From: Orbilia blumenaviensis
Lineage: Eukaryota > Ascomycota > Orbiliomycetes > Orbiliales > Orbiliaceae
Assembly: GCA_036872755.1 (NCBI GenBank)
Contig: JAVHNS010000014.1
Location: 1,054,001-1,118,000, forward strand
Length of the DNA stretch: 64,000 nucleotides
Direction: 5' to 3'
Numbering within the stretch: the first letter of the stretch is position 1; every line of letters begins with the position of its first letter. The notes beneath the pieces were generated by a model, which ran no database searches, was not told the DNA's origin, and was given only the letters and a program-made list of their open reading frames with translations. This document shows, one piece after another, positions 51,201-64,000 of the stretch. The position numbers and the translations under genes are program-made.

Positions 51201-54200
51201 TATTATGGTATATTACGTCGTATGACAGTTCTAACATTTGGCTGATTCCTTTTTTTGTTTCAATAATTGAAATATCACCTGATTGTAGATAGGTTGTAGT
51301 CAAATTCTAGATTTCGCCGCTAGTATGTTTCTTTTTTAAATACTCTGAAATGTTGCAAGGCGGCGCTCTCTTGATATGGATGACGCTATTTGTGTTAAAT
51401 TCTCGTTGGTGTTGGTGGCTCAGAGCTACAGACCGACGTATTTGCAATCCCGTTTATCGATGCCGGCCGGGTCAATTGAGGGATGTTACGTGACGTCGGC
51501 GACCGCCAGTCCCGCGAGCCGTTTGTAGCTTGCGTGAAATTACTAAGTCGGCTATAAAAGGAATAGCGCTGATATAATATAAAATTTATATTCTTCTGAG
51601 TTTTATCTATTGTCAGATGTAGATAGATCAGTGTACTTTGTTGCATATTCGAAAATCAGGTGTTGGCAGGGCACGGCCGAACTCTTATCGACGATAACGA
51701 TTGTAGCCAATTGGAAGTTTTTCCTTCAAAAACCTGTCTCTGTTTTCAATCTAACAGCGGCAGCTAACTGGAATCAAGCCAGGCTTTCGCTAATGTGCAT
51801 TGACTGTTCCGTGGGTTTCCGTCGGGGGCAGCGGTTTCATCCACGCCATGCAGCTGACGTGGGTTGTTGTTTTATAATCATAGATTGGATACAATTACTC
51901 CGGATTTTTAGGATATATGGATAACCGGAATGAAAATTGGTTATTTTATGGTTTTATAATCAAGGAGAGATTGCAATGCCATCTCGGAAGTATTGAGCCG
52001 GACATGACGTGGGCGTATGTATACGTAGGACGAGATTTAAGATGTGAGTTTTGAGATTCTGAGACCCTTGGGATTGAGGATCAGAGTGCTAAGCAATTGG
52101 ACCGATTTGATTGCGCAATTGATAGACGGCATAGATCAAAGCGCGATGGGCTGAGACGGCCACACCGTGCTTTTCGTTGGAGTTGTCGTCAAAGTATACT
52201 TTATTGCAGGTATATTGGATTCTCTGCAGGGTACCAGGTACCCGTATGCAATCGATAACGTTGTCTGCCGGCTTACGCACACATGGCTTCAGCCTATCTA
52301 AAGTAATTGAGAACCCACGGCTCGTCCGAAAGCTCCTAATCACAACTCCCGATGATCCTCCAGATATTAGTCCAATCCAATCTTCAGCTGACACGGAAGC
52401 CGTAGACCCTCCTCACGGCGCCCGTCTCTCTCAAAACCTGATTCAATTAGCTTCAAAATCCGGGTATACCTCTCCGTCGGTCGAACGACTTAGGGCGCAC
52501 CTCTTTCCACCGTAGCGAATATTTTTTCATTAAAGACTAGCCGAACCCGTCAGGCTAGTGTTGGGAGACGGGAGAAAAGGTGGATAATTTGCACAGACTT
52601 CTTTCGCTTTAGGAGAAAAAAGTTGACCCTAAGACGAAAATGCAAGGACGTATGCTGTTTTCAACCCCGTCTTATGCAATAGTTGGTCATCACTATTAAT
52701 ATACCGGGTGTATTTTGTAGGTACCTGTGTGAGAGAATATGTATGTAAGAAGGCGGGACATGGGTGGAACTTTTGCGGTGACTCCTTGTACTGCGTCGTA
52801 GGCTCCTGTCTGATTATATCGGTTATGCAGCTGCGTACCATAGGAACGATATATTGAAGTACTCGTCTTGTTCCCCGCATAAATAAGATGCATGTGAAAG
52901 GGTACAGATCTCTTAAATATAGCGAGAGAAAGTTATTTGATATATAAGCGGTACTTTTGCGTAACGAGTAATCACCTCCTCGTCGGCTGCACAAGGAGTT
53001 GGCGAGTCCGCCTCGGTGCCTCAGATACTATTCTCTCCCTCCAAAATGCGCCTTATCCATGAGCTGAAAGTTTTCCGGTTTTGGTGAAAAGAGACGGCAT
53101 GGTGTTATCGGCGTGCATGCATTTGCCAGGATGTTGGATAAAGAGATGCCGGGCATTTGCTGCATCGAGCAACTGTGGGTTTTCTTCTTAGCCTCTGGGT
53201 ACAATATGACATGCGTTAGCTCGGTGTTTGAGGACGGGAGGATCGAGGCATCGTGGGGGCAAAAACTTTCGTATCCTAACAAAACTTCAACATAGGATGA
53301 TAAGTCCTTGAATAGTAAGACTTTTAGAGCACAGATCCTCAGAAACCATGGGTTCCGGACGAGTGGGTGTTCTATAGATGTATTTTGCAAAAGGTATTTA
53401 TGGATTCCCGAGGTGGAACCTTTGGTGTTGAACAGGTTGGATGTTTAGCCAAGAAGGTCGGTTAGTTAGCCAACCACATACCTGGTCTGCTTTCGCCCCT
53501 TCTCGCTCGTTTTCCCCAGATTCTAGAGTGCACTAGACTGTTTTTGAGATAGTAAGGTCAGTCGGACGTGTTGGATATTTCAAGTACTTCATATGGAGGG
53601 CTGGATTAATAATGGATTTAGAAAGTGGTGGGTACTGTCGACGCGTAGACGTCGACAAGGTGGCGTAGATAGTGTAACAAGGCCTGGTGTTATGTTGTAT
53701 CAGTTTTTCCTTCAGCCAACTTGAGCGGAGCTAGACTTAGAGGCTTCTAGGAGGTACCCACCAGATTGGAAGGTTCACGATCGATCGGTACGAAGTGTGC
53801 GCTGTGGGTTACTTAGCTTAGCTGACAAGCTATTAATCTAACAACTATATAGCTCATGGTAAAGAGCCGGGAGGGTAATGATTACCTTATCGACCTTTAA
53901 CTCCGCCTTAACTACTAAGTATATTATTGGCGACCTTATGGTTATTGTCGAAACCCAGGCCACTGGTCCCGATATTCTGGAAACATATCAATATCGCTGG
54001 AGTGGATGCGAGAAACTAGAGCCGAGATAGCCCACATGTACGGGCACATGATGCAATGGTTAAAACAACGGAAGCTCTAAGGCCACACACCGATAGTTGG
54101 CTCCGTTCTGTGACCGAATATATAGCATACTGGCGATCATATAGAAACTTTATTTGCCGCTATTGGCGAAGCCGCAAGGCCGATCTATGGAGACGGGGTG

Positions 54201-57200
54201 GATATCCTAGAAGGCAACTGTTTCTGGATGGTTTGGAAGGCTTATTCGGCCCGTGTAGGGTCTTGGGGGTTCAGAGCGGTTAGATATAGCTAAAGCTTAA
54301 GGTTTGACATTTTTCGCGGCTGGTATAGATTATTTGCATTAGTTTGAGAGGCAGACTGGCTTGAAAAAAGATTCAGATGTCATTATTGATGGTCGGGGTA
54401 TGGTGGAAGAAGCTAGGATTGGATGGGAAATTCCGTGGATTTATCATAATTAGGGGAAGATATCAATAGCAATACGCTGCTATTTCCGAATGACTCGGCG
54501 CACACGACCTAAAGAGATTCCAGCAGCTTTTCCTACCAGAAAACAAAACATTTATGATCCTGCTTTGCAGTCGGAACTTTGTGTCCGATCTTTGGGTTGG
54601 ACGAGCCTATGGGGAGGCGATCCAAAACCAGCATTGTATTGGCCTCTCAAGCAAGTCGCACCCCGCTCGGACACAGCATCCGCCAATCTAAGTCAAGACA
54701 TTTCATTGAATAAGGAATGGGAGACGGCAGATCCAGAACCCTTGAGCCCTTGGGCCTGGCGGCGAACTTCTGAAGAACTGAAAATCTAGTCTCGGTTTAC
54801 AGTAGTAGTAAAGGACAGACTTGAAACCTGCGAGCGATCTAAATGGCCTGGGATATCAGTTCTTCAGGCCAGAGGCTAGTACCGAATGCGTCAGGCCCTT
54901 AGTTCGAACTTGGGCGAAATATAGAGCGCATGCAGCCGTGGCCCGCCGCTGGATGTTGGATGTTGGATATCATCATCGTTATCATCATCGTCAACCTCGA
55001 CGAATCCTCAAGGCAGCTGGAAATTACCTCATGTTTCCCAACATTCTAAAAACTGTTTTATGATACCCAAGACCCTGGTAGTCGGTATGCCTGAGGTCTT
55101 TCATATCGTCATGGCGGGAACAAATCATTAATCATTAAGGTGTGAGTATTTCGTTCCTGTTGGGCAAATACCTACCTAGGCTTGTTAGTACCTTTCCGCC
55201 AGGCAGCCAAGGGAAATTGTCAGGCTAATGATTTAAAAAAGGAGACACGAATGCATCATAATCGCCTGTGGAATTCTCTACACCTTCGGTTAAGGTCCTC
55301 GGGTGAAGCAAGGGTTCGGTCGAGTAGCGAGGGAGGGGAGGGGCTCAAGCCATCGACGTCTACAGGCGTGACCAACATTTTTGTATTCTTAACAGACAGC
55401 TTTTACGCATACCCTTGTCATCTATTCCCTGCTATGGCACATTCACCCTCCATGAAGGGGGACGTCTTCTGAGTGGCTTGTTTAATGGGATAGGCGGAGC
55501 CGATTTCGATGACATGCGATTTAGTCTGGGGTGCGCCGATATGGCATTTAATGCGGGGGAGTTTTGGGCTTGGCTGTCGTTTTGTGATAAACCTCAGCGG
55601 TTAGTGAACTGGGGAATGGTGTTGTATTGTTGCATATCTCTTGGGCTGGGCGTCTACAGCTAGTTTGGGGTGGAAGATAAAAGCTTTTATTGGTCACGGG
55701 GCAGGCATGATGGAAGATCGCGAACTTCGGTGTTATTCAACATGTCTCGTCGAGTGAGGGTTGATCCTTCGGCTTTCGTTTTATGAAAGATGCTATTAAT
55801 TTCTCAGGTGGGAACCTTCAGGTACGGTTGAAGCAATCGACAATACTTAAGAACCCAAACGGTACCTCTGTCAGGGCTTAAATGGGTACCGCCATTTGAT
55901 AACGGCGACGGCTGACAAGGCATGCCGGCACACCCATCAATGGATCTCTGCATCGGTCGCTCAACTAGAATCTCGAAATTTTGCTAGCTCTGCCGCCATT
56001 GCCCATGTTGGTAATAATACGTACTTTGACCTTGTAAGTACAAGCGCATGTACCATTAATTTCACATTGGGAGGCATAGGCTAATCCTGCGAGCCGATCT
56101 ATCACGCCGGAAGGACTATGGTGATTGGGCCTGGCGGCATGGTCGAAAATTCGAAAACGTAGTGATCGTCCGTTAAGAGTGTTCACTACAAATTGATCTT
56201 AACGATATGACGGATAGCTTCACTCGCAAAGAAGCCAAGCTTCCGTACGACGAGGAAGTGCGGTAGACGGTTACTTTATTAGTACTAGTGTACTTTAGAG
56301 TGTGGGGACTGGGACAAGATCCGCAAATGGACCTGAAAGAATGAGGGTTCAAAAGAAATAAATATTCCTTCTTGGGCATGGACACCACTATCTGCATGAT
56401 TCGAAGGCTGTTCTCCCAAGTTCGACGGCCTCTACGGTTATTGTAGACAGTTGGGGAAATATAATGCAAATGGATAGTAGTAGGAGTTCTAATTATTAAT
56501 AGTTCAACCACACCATATTGACATGCTTCGAGAATGGTGTATGCGGGGCAATTGGGTACCTTGCAAGAATGGAATATCTAATGTACGCCGTACGTATTGG
56601 CTGCATATATGTACAGTGCCATATGATTTGATTCTACTGGAACGAGAAAGAAAGAAAAAAAAAACAAAAAAAATAAAAAAAAAAACTCACTCTCTTGACC
56701 ACTCCACAATGGTTTGTTTAGTAATTCTGACTAGGCTCCCCAGGGAAATTCATTTATTTTTGATATCACTTCCATGTCAGTTGGGTACCATCTATACGCA
56801 GATAATTGAAAGGAATATTCCATCGTCGAGGCTAAATTCAAAAAGTCCCTGAGATTGATTTTCCATATATAATGGCTCGTCTATCGCAAACAAACCACCA
56901 CTGCGTCATGGTGCTGGGATTTGCTCTTTCGAGGTCCGTTAAACAGAAGTTCCAGCCTTTCGTCAATTCACATCGGCCTTGGCCCATTAAATGGCTCGGA
57001 AAGACGTCCGCCCTTGCAATCCTGGTCAAAGATTTGCCTAGTGATGGTGTGGGCTGGTCAGCGCTGGTGTGTTGAGCATCATCGAGACGAAACAGCCTGC
57101 ATAGCTTGACGTGGATGACCCCGGACTATCGACGCGGTATCCTGGACCAAGCGAGGAGGATATCCCAGCCTGTGGAAGGTAGGAAAAGACGGAAACCTCT

Positions 57201-58753
57201 TGAGCCCGATACTTTGACACAGTACACCGGTCATTTTCTTTTTCCAGGGCCATTGATGATGATCTTCGCCGCCCCATTGTGCTGAAAATATTTTTCGTAC
57301 TTGTCATAAAAGGTTTGTGGATGGGGATTTAGGTCCCACATGACCGTTTCTGCCAAATCTTTACCTATGTATTTTTGTGATTTGTTCCTTGAAAGAATTT
57401 CCTTTTGGCAAAAGAAAGTATGTTTGCTCCGTAGTATTATGGAGAAGGTACCTACGGAGGTACCCAGCTGTTTGTTTCTAGAAAACTTCTGGTTCGTCAT
57501 CATGTTGATATCTAAAGGATGTTTATGCTTCGATTCGTTGGATTTGAGAAGGGAAAGCGCCGAGTCGTCGTTTATGGTTCTATCACATCTCACCCTGGCT
57601 GTCGTCGCGTGTTCCTCTCGCCACAGCGGACGATGTCGTACAGACATTCTTTGAATTCGATAGGAGGATAAACCCGCCGCGGGATGAGGACCCTGGGCCG
57701 TCTCTCTCTCTTTTTCTCTCTCCCTTTCTGTTTGTTGGCGAATGACGAATAATTTGGTCAGTAAGACCACTTCAAGTCACTCGACTACGCCCGAAGTCTT
57801 TTGATGTTTGGGCTTGGGGGCTGCTTTCGTATTACCAAAGGTTTCTAGCCAAAAACTTTGCTTCACTCAAACGTGACATCCACAAAAGGTATTTCTGGTT
57901 GCATCGTGACAGAGTGGCTATCGTAGACGAGGCCTTCCCAGACTTGACCACACCCTTTTTGAATAAATCCGCATCGGCTGTGGAGCGAATGAGTGCCCAA
58001 GTAGCGGAGCCGATGCCGTGATTGTAGCAATCGTGGACCTCCCCCCCAAGAAATCGCCCACAGACTAGGTATTAGCTGCTGCATTCCTGCAGACTAGGAA
58101 AAAATAGAGAGGTGGAGACAAGCTAAGTTTGAAAGGTAACTGTGCATATACCGAGCATGCGCGGGCAGTGGCAGTGTCGACACAGAGAAGCAGATAGCTG
58201 CAGAGTACGACTCCATATCGTGAATTGATGACCGTTGGATCGAACCCACTCTTATAGTTACCACCCTCTCCTTCTTTTTTTTACAAGATGAAGCAGGCTG
58301 ATTCGCTTCAATGCGGTTAAACCCTCCGCCTTCCTACTGGTCTTATCGACTGCCTCTGTCTTCCTCGACTTGTTTCTATCCCGCCTTCGCTGCGTAGAGG
58401 TTGTGACGACTCGACTTGGAAGAATTCGACAGCGGCCTCAGAGTAGTGTGTAGGCAGACGCAGAAGGGGAATTCCATATCGTTCCGTCCTTTGGCTGCAC
58501 ACGGCATAGACTTCCTGCAGTGACAAAGGGTTCTCGTGCCAGTAACCCAACTTGACGCTACGGCAGCCAGGCTACTCCAGCTACTAATATAATACTACTC
58601 ATTACGCTTTCCCTCGCATCATTGTAGTACTTGCAGCACAGGGAGGGATCAAGGTGGTGAGCAGGCACATACGAAGGGTCCCAGGCTTTTTTTCCCTTAT
58701 TGCTCAAGATCTCGAGAATTTTCTCATCTAAGCTTTCCCCCTCGCAAAGCAAG
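45201..58753. other. 13.5-kb gene-free tract
   Basis: Mixed-composition DNA without a recognisable gene, RNA or mobile-element protein. The longest ATG-started frame is 134 codons (45845-45441, minus). A 179-codon frame at 57.2-57.8 kb opens only from GTG. A 99-codon ATG frame at 54490-54789 has a protein-like composition but no recognised family. Inverted repeats occur at 53637-53656 (7-bp stem, 6-nt loop) and 52536-52559. This is probably old degraded repeat or spacer DNA. Confidence 0.45.

Positions 58754-58795
<42 letters not shown>
58754..58795. repeat. A42 homopolymer
   Basis: Forty-two uninterrupted A bases. No duplicated target site or coding retro-element was recognised beside it. 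Confidence 0.9.
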
Positions 58796-58798
<3 letters not shown>

Positions 58799-60653
58799 AG
58801 AATACACCCTATCAACCAATCAATAGCTCTCCAAGACCCATCCTGTTCCGCCGCGTCGTGTTCTTGTATGGTGGTTGCTGTATACATCGTTGCGTTTTGT
58901 TTTATCCAGCAAGACCCTGGAGCCAGCCCATGGTGATAGCTGGGGTTAGTTCGGATGTTAGCAGGCACCCCCAAAACAAACAACAATAAACAATCCTTAT
59001 AAACTCCCTCCTCAACTTTCTTCCTTCTGGAAATTGGCGATATCGATAGGGCAACGCTGGCATTTCGCTATTTGGCCTCCGTAGTGGATTCGTTTGCAGT
59101 TGCTATTGGAAAGGACGGGGATACTTTCGGATTGAGCCTTTTCGGTGTATCAATATTACCTATTGCCATTTGATATATATCCCCCCAGCCAACCGCCGGC
59201 TCACCAATACATTTCCAATCCCTTTCTCTGGGACATATTTTATCTCGTAACATATTTCGACAATATATTTCCATTCCGTTCTAGAAGGACGGCTTAAGAA
59301 CCCGCCGGACGGCATAGATCACGAAAGAAGAGCTCAGACAGCCGTAGCCGTCCCCTATCACAACGGGGTTTTCAGAAATCCTGCAATTCCTCTGGTGCTT
59401 GCTGCTTGCTGCTAAGCTAGGTAGCTCCCGCCAATTCAAGCAGTTCGGCTTCGCACGTTGTTAAAAACCACCAGTCAAACGGGAGAGGCATTTTTTTTTT
59501 CTTTCCCAGGCCGGTCAGCTAGGTCGTCGGTCCGCTCGAAAAGAAGCCGTGGATTGGCCGGATAAGAAAAGAAAGGCAGCTGCAGGTGCTTTTTTGGATC
59601 CCGTGAGACAGAATCGAATTTAGGTCTGAGTCTAAGTGAGAGAGGATAGTGAGAGTGAGTGAGAGTGAGTCGCAAAAAGTAGCCACGATTTAATCACCGA
59701 GCTACCACTTTTACCATCCATACACCATACACACATCCATACGGTTACATCGCCGGTTGGAAGAGAAAGAAGTAAGCAGCGTGTTAATTAGGGACCTTGG
59801 AGGCGTGGTTCAAAATTCCGCCGTTGGTGTTGACCCTAGACTGACAGGACGGTTAGTAGTTGGGCAGGGCAGGCTCTAATTCCTTCCCGCTCGTCTTCCA
59901 CTTTCCTTTCCCAATCTTTGGCATCGAACGGCACAACACTGCTGCTACCTATTACTACTATTGCTGTTACCACCACACCACACCAAACCGCACACCACAC
60001 ATACATACCAACCTCACCTGGTTCCCACCACTACTAGCTGATTACTAGCTCCACTACCTTCCCGTTAATTCATTCTTCCAATACCCAACTGGATCGGACG
60101 GACCAAACCTCGTCCGCCCTGCCAGCTAACGGACATCTAAAACTATTGCCGCCACTTTTTCTCTCTCCTTTGGCTTCCCTATCCTTCGGACTCGGTTTCC
60201 CAAGTTCTTGTGCAACGACTGCATCCGGCCTCGACTCCCAGCTTTCGAAGCTCTCACCCGTGATCGAACTCGATTCATTCATCCGTCATACCACCATTGT
60301 GTCCCTCGGACGACCTCTCCAATTATCCTCTTGATTGTAGATAGAGCAAACTATTCCTTCAAACCCGTTCCCTTTGCTTGGTTAGCATAGTTCGAATCTC
60401 AACAGTTTTCATCGTTCACAATCGCCCAGCTACCTTTCGACACTGCTCATCTGTCGACAAGCACAATTAGGTACTACCGGCTGGTCATCAGCAACATATC
60501 AACCAATTCATCGAGAGGCCACAGACTGGAAGTACGGGAGTTTTCCCTGGTTCAGACTGGTTCCTTTTGATACCGGCAGAGCGATTATGGATTGTAATTA
60601 AGTAGTTCAGCATCAATAATTTACCTGGCTTGAACCATCACCACTTCAACGAT

Positions 60654-60684
<31 letters not shown>

Positions 60685-60870
60685 GATATATATATTCGCC
60701 TGGGATTGTTCTACCTCTTTAGAACTCACAAATTTTCTGCTATAGCCGTACCATCATCACAAATCTCGTTTATGGTTGAGGGTCGAGAAAACAGACTTGG
60801 GTGTGCTTGCACCGACAACTCGTTGCCTCGGGTTGACAATATTTAGGAAACCTTATCTACAACTTCCGCA
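58796..60870 (+). promoter_or_regulatory. RIM15 upstream and leader region
   Basis: About 2 kb before the RIM15 start. From about 59.7 kb on, the plus strand is C/T-rich, with ACACCACACCACAC-type sequence (59960-60010) and a CA dinucleotide run next to an AT run. This resembles the leader in front of HAP2 and suggests a long 5' UTR or promoter. No separate gene is evident. Confidence 0.45.
60657..60684. repeat. CA dinucleotide microsatellite
   Basis: Fourteen CA units followed by GATATATATAT, about 190 bases before the RIM15 ATG. Confidence 0.9.
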
Positions 60871-63800
60871 ATGATACCAAGCAGTGCTGTTAAAGATGGG
60901 AAGAAGATGGAAACTGGGCCAGTTGTTGCCCAGAAAGATCAGCCAAAGTTCGAGGATGTTAGCTCTCCGATACCAGTAGCAATCAAAATGGCCCGGAGCA
61001 TGAGCATGACGATGAAGGCGGAGAAGGATGATCTCAAGGAGGCCGCCAAAGACACCTTCAATGTGGTTGTCGATCTCAATCTGGATGGGAATGTACGTTG
61101 GGCCAGCTCGTCGTGGCAAGATGTAGTCGGGTAAGTTTGGGACTCTGTCTTGGAATTTGGTTGTCATCAGCTAGTCAACTAACCTGCATTCCTAGCACCT
61201 CCTGTGAATCCATCCAGGGCAAGTCAATCTCGACAATTATTTACGAAAATACAGATTGTTTTCAGAGGGCTATTGAAGCCATGAAACAAGACGATAGTAA
61301 ATCGTACAAGATCCGATTTTCAGTAGTTGTTGGGCCACTGTCCGCTTTTGCTCAGGACCCTGTCAGAAAGGCTATGGCCGCAGAGAAAGAAGGGTTCCGC
61401 CAGGAAGAGGTCGAGGATCTTAACATTCTTGACATGGAAGGACAGGGAATTCTGGTCTTCGACCGAGGCGACGGTCAAGCAAGCCACGTAGGTTCTTCAT
61501 ACCCCCACCGGTAACCGAGTGCTCCATACTGACTGGAACTAGACAATGTGGGTCATAAGACCATGGACCGAGCCAAAAGAGATCACAATAGACCTCCCCG
61601 CCCCGATCATAGAGTCGTTAGGCGTCGGTGCTGGGATGTTGGCACAGTACCTCAATGCCCTAGCTGAGGACGACCCGGCTGGGCATCCGCCACCACTCCC
61701 CGTTCTCTGCCGTATCTGCGAGACCCAGATTCAGCCGTGGTGGTTTGAGAAACACTCCGAGCTTTGTATGCTCGAACACAAAGCCGAGAGCGAAGTCCAA
61801 TTGGCACAAGAGAACCTGAGCGTTCAGAGGAACGCTATAGTCAAGGTCCTAGATGCTATGGAACGGGCTGTGTCTTCCAATCGGTCCTCAGAATCAAGTA
61901 ATGTCGAATATCGTGGGTTTTCAATCAAGCCCCCTTCCTTGTCGTCTCCTGGAACGAGTTCACCGGGCGGCCCCTCTGGTAGAGCAAAAGAAGCAACGTC
62001 AAGTGTTAAGTCGAAGTTTGGTGTCCGCCGCCCACAGGTCAGGATCGTTGAACTCCTGCTGGACCTCTGCGATACTGCCTTAGAGATTAGTACCCCCTCG
62101 GTTAAGGAATCTTTGGGGACGGGTGAGGCTGGGGAATTTCGGACCCAATCACCGGCCTCTGAACAAAGGATAGCACAAGTGATGCAATGGCAATCACCCT
62201 CTACAAATACACTCGAGCAAGAGCATGGCCTTGCACTCCTATGCTCTGACACTGAAAGCTGCTCGAAGGCAAAAGTTGAAGCTGTTCTCCGGCACCGCAG
62301 CACTATCGAATACTCCGAGAGGATCCGTTACGAATTTGCTACTCTTGTCCAGGATATCATCGACGAGGCAAGGAGTAAAGCCAGCGGCCTTGAAGACGAC
62401 ATTGATATGCAATCTGTCGAAGGGGACGTTTCAGAAGGCGAAGACATGTCTGAGAGTCAATTATCAGGCAGTGCCTATCTCAGCGGCCTTTCGAAACGTA
62501 TGAGCATAGGATCAGACCTTCGCAGAGCACGACGCTATTCCTCTCCGAGTTCCAGCCCGTTAGAATGCCTAACCCCACGTTCGCAAATTAGTATGGGACG
62601 GGGAGACGGCCGACGGAGTCGGTTTAGCCTTCATGCCTCTGCCATGTCTTACGAATTTGAAGGCAACGAGAGTGATGCAAGTGTCAAGTCTTCGATTAGG
62701 GGAGACATTACCCGGGTAGACAGCCCTGTTAGTGAGCATGGGTCTATTTCCCGATCTGGAACCCGTAGCTCTGTAGAGAAGAAGCGCCAGAGCCTAAATC
62801 TCCTGCAGCATGGGGCGCGATCCCCCCATCGTCAAGTATCCCCCGGAAGAGTCAGCGTTGGCACCGCTTCCCCTATGAAAACAGCTAAACCTCGACTCTC
62901 TGCCCTTTTCGATGGCCAATTCCCTACTCCAATTACCTCACCACTTTTATTTACTGGTGACTTCTCTCCTGCACTTGAGCACGGTCATAGGAGACAGTCC
63001 TCCGTTGCATCATCCGACGCTGCCACTAAACCGCCTCTCTCCCCTCGGCTGACCTCTGCTGCACCTGGCTCGCAGAAGCCTGGCACCCCGTCAATTAAAG
63101 ACTTTGAAATCATCAAACCCATCAGTAAGGGTGCTTTTGGGAGCGTTTATTTGTCTAAAAAGAAGTCCACAGGGGACTACTACGCAATAAAAGTTCTAAA
63201 GAAGGCCGACATGATTGCTAAGAATCAAGTTACCAACGTTCGTGCGGAGCGAGCCATCATGATGGTGCAGGGTGAAAGTGATTTTGTCGCCAAACTTTTC
63301 TGGACCTTCGCTAGCAAGGATTATCTTTACCTCGTTATGGAGTATCTCAACGGTGGAGACTGCGCTGCCTTGATCAAGGCGCTTGGTAACTTATCGGAAG
63401 ACTGGGCTAAGAAGTACATGGCTGAAGTCGTCCTGGGTATCGAGCATCTACATGACCGGGGCATCGTACACCGTGACCTTAAACCCGACAATCTTCTGAT
63501 CGACCAGAAAGGTCATCTCAAGCTCACTGATTTTGGATTGTCCCGTATGGGTCTCTTGGGAAGACAGAAGCGCGCTTTACAGGGTTCTTCTGAGTCCACG
63601 CCGGACCTGCTGAAGCATGGGCCCTTCGTCCCTAGATCGAGGTCTCAGGCTTCATCTCGGTCTACATCCTTCGACTTCAACCCTGGACAATCCTCGCCGT
63701 CAAATACACCGGTTATCTCTCCGGAGCCTGGATCTCAAATAGTCGGCCCGTCATCCTACTTTAGCTTGAACCGAGAACCAACAAGAGAGAACACACTTAG

Positions 63801-64000
63801 CAGAGAAGCAACCCTGAGTCGAGAAGCTACCCTGAGCCGTGAGAACTCAATCCGAGAAAAAGGGAAATCATCTCTAGGCCGTAGCGATAGCGCAGCTAGT
63901 GAGGGATTGGTTTCCATGCTTGGTGGGTTTTCGTTGAATGATCCTGCTAGTTTGTCGATGGCTGCCCGAAGGTCTTTCTACCCAATTGACGATGATGCTC
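60871..64000 (+). CDS. RIM15: Rim15/Cek1-type PAS protein kinase, 5' part (cut by window end)
   Basis: Exons 60871-61130, 61196-61487 and 61543 to the window end encode the first 1003 residues; the last frame is still open at 64000. A PAS-like region (about 55-150, with NVVVDLNLDGNVRWASSSW) comes first, then a CXXC...HXXXC zinc-binding motif (Cys240, Cys243, His255, Cys259) typical of Rim15/Cek1. A long Ser-rich segment leads to the AGC-like kinase domain from 704: glycine loop SKGAFGSV (712-719), Lys734, catalytic HRDLKPDN with Asp829, and DFG Asp847. After DFG an extended Ser-rich insertion begins, characteristic of this family; the rest of the kinase and the receiver-like C-terminus lie outside. 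Rim15 works below TORC1, PKA and Pho85 to control quiescence and stress genes. Introns have CTAAC-type branch sites. Confidence 0.95.
63793..63846 (+). repeat. hexapeptide tandem repeat in the Rim15 kinase insertion
   Basis: Three exact 18-nt units encode TLSREA, TLSREA and TLSREN (residues 935-952), with related TREN before and SIRE after. The units differ at synonymous positions, so the peptide rather than the DNA seems preserved. Confidence 0.85.

Noticed and set aside
57231..57770. 179-codon minus-strand frame.
   Set aside because: It opens only with GTG, contains an Arg/Glu dinucleotide-run artefact (GAGA repeats), and shows no domain.
58225..58255. Minus-strand GGGTTCGATCC resembling a tRNA B box.
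   Set aside because: The T-stem does not pair and no A box or acceptor stem is found at the right distance.
59848..59870. GGTTAGTAGTTGGGC, similar to the 3' part of fungal 5S rRNA.
   Set aside because: The match is about 15 bases and none of the other conserved 5S blocks are present.

Overview
The window is nuclear DNA of a filamentous ascomycete, most likely Pezizomycotina. The coding content is typically fungal: a HAP2/NF-YA subunit, an Unc104 kinesin-3 with FHA and PH domains, a Rim15-type PAS kinase, a TPC1 carrier and RNA1. Introns are short (about 70-200 nt), start GT and end AG, and often carry a CTAAC/CTGAC/CTAAT-like branch site. No bacterial operons, CRISPR arrays, rRNA or intact tRNA genes were found. 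Long complex gene-free tracts between islands would fit a repeat-rich genome such as a pezizomycete, but that placement is a guess.

Layout. Positions 0.5-18.5 kb are gene-dense and housekeeping. TAF3-like (-) and TAF7 (+) are two TFIID subunits transcribed divergently. COX17 (-) and RNA1/RanGAP (+) share a second divergent promoter. TPC1 (-) carries thiamine pyrophosphate into mitochondria, followed by the long UNC104/kinesin-3 gene (-) and the proteasome ubiquitin receptor RPN10 (-). At 19.4-19.9 kb lies a small bulb-type (GNA-like) lectin gene (-). From there on genes are isolated: a Borealin/Nbl1-domain protein (23.2-24.7 kb, +), HAP2 (41.3-42.5 kb, +) behind a long pyrimidine- and microsatellite-rich leader, and the 5' two thirds or less of a RIM15 kinase gene (60.9 kb to the window end, +).

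The stretches 20.0-23.2, 24.7-36.8 and 42.5-58.7 kb contain no gene I can support. Their longest reading frames are about what chance gives, many lack an ATG, and no transposon protein could be recognised. They look like old, degraded non-coding or repeat-derived DNA.

Functionally the genes are conserved core machinery (transcription initiation, copper delivery to cytochrome oxidase, Ran cycle, cofactor transport, vesicle transport, protein degradation, chromosome segregation, CCAAT regulation, nutrient signalling), not a metabolic cluster or defence system. I found no convincing undescribed system. The best leads are the head-to-head TFIID pair, a 132-codon frame continuing past the TAF3 stop, an A19 tract abutting the COX17 start codon, and simple repeats in every TPC1 intron.
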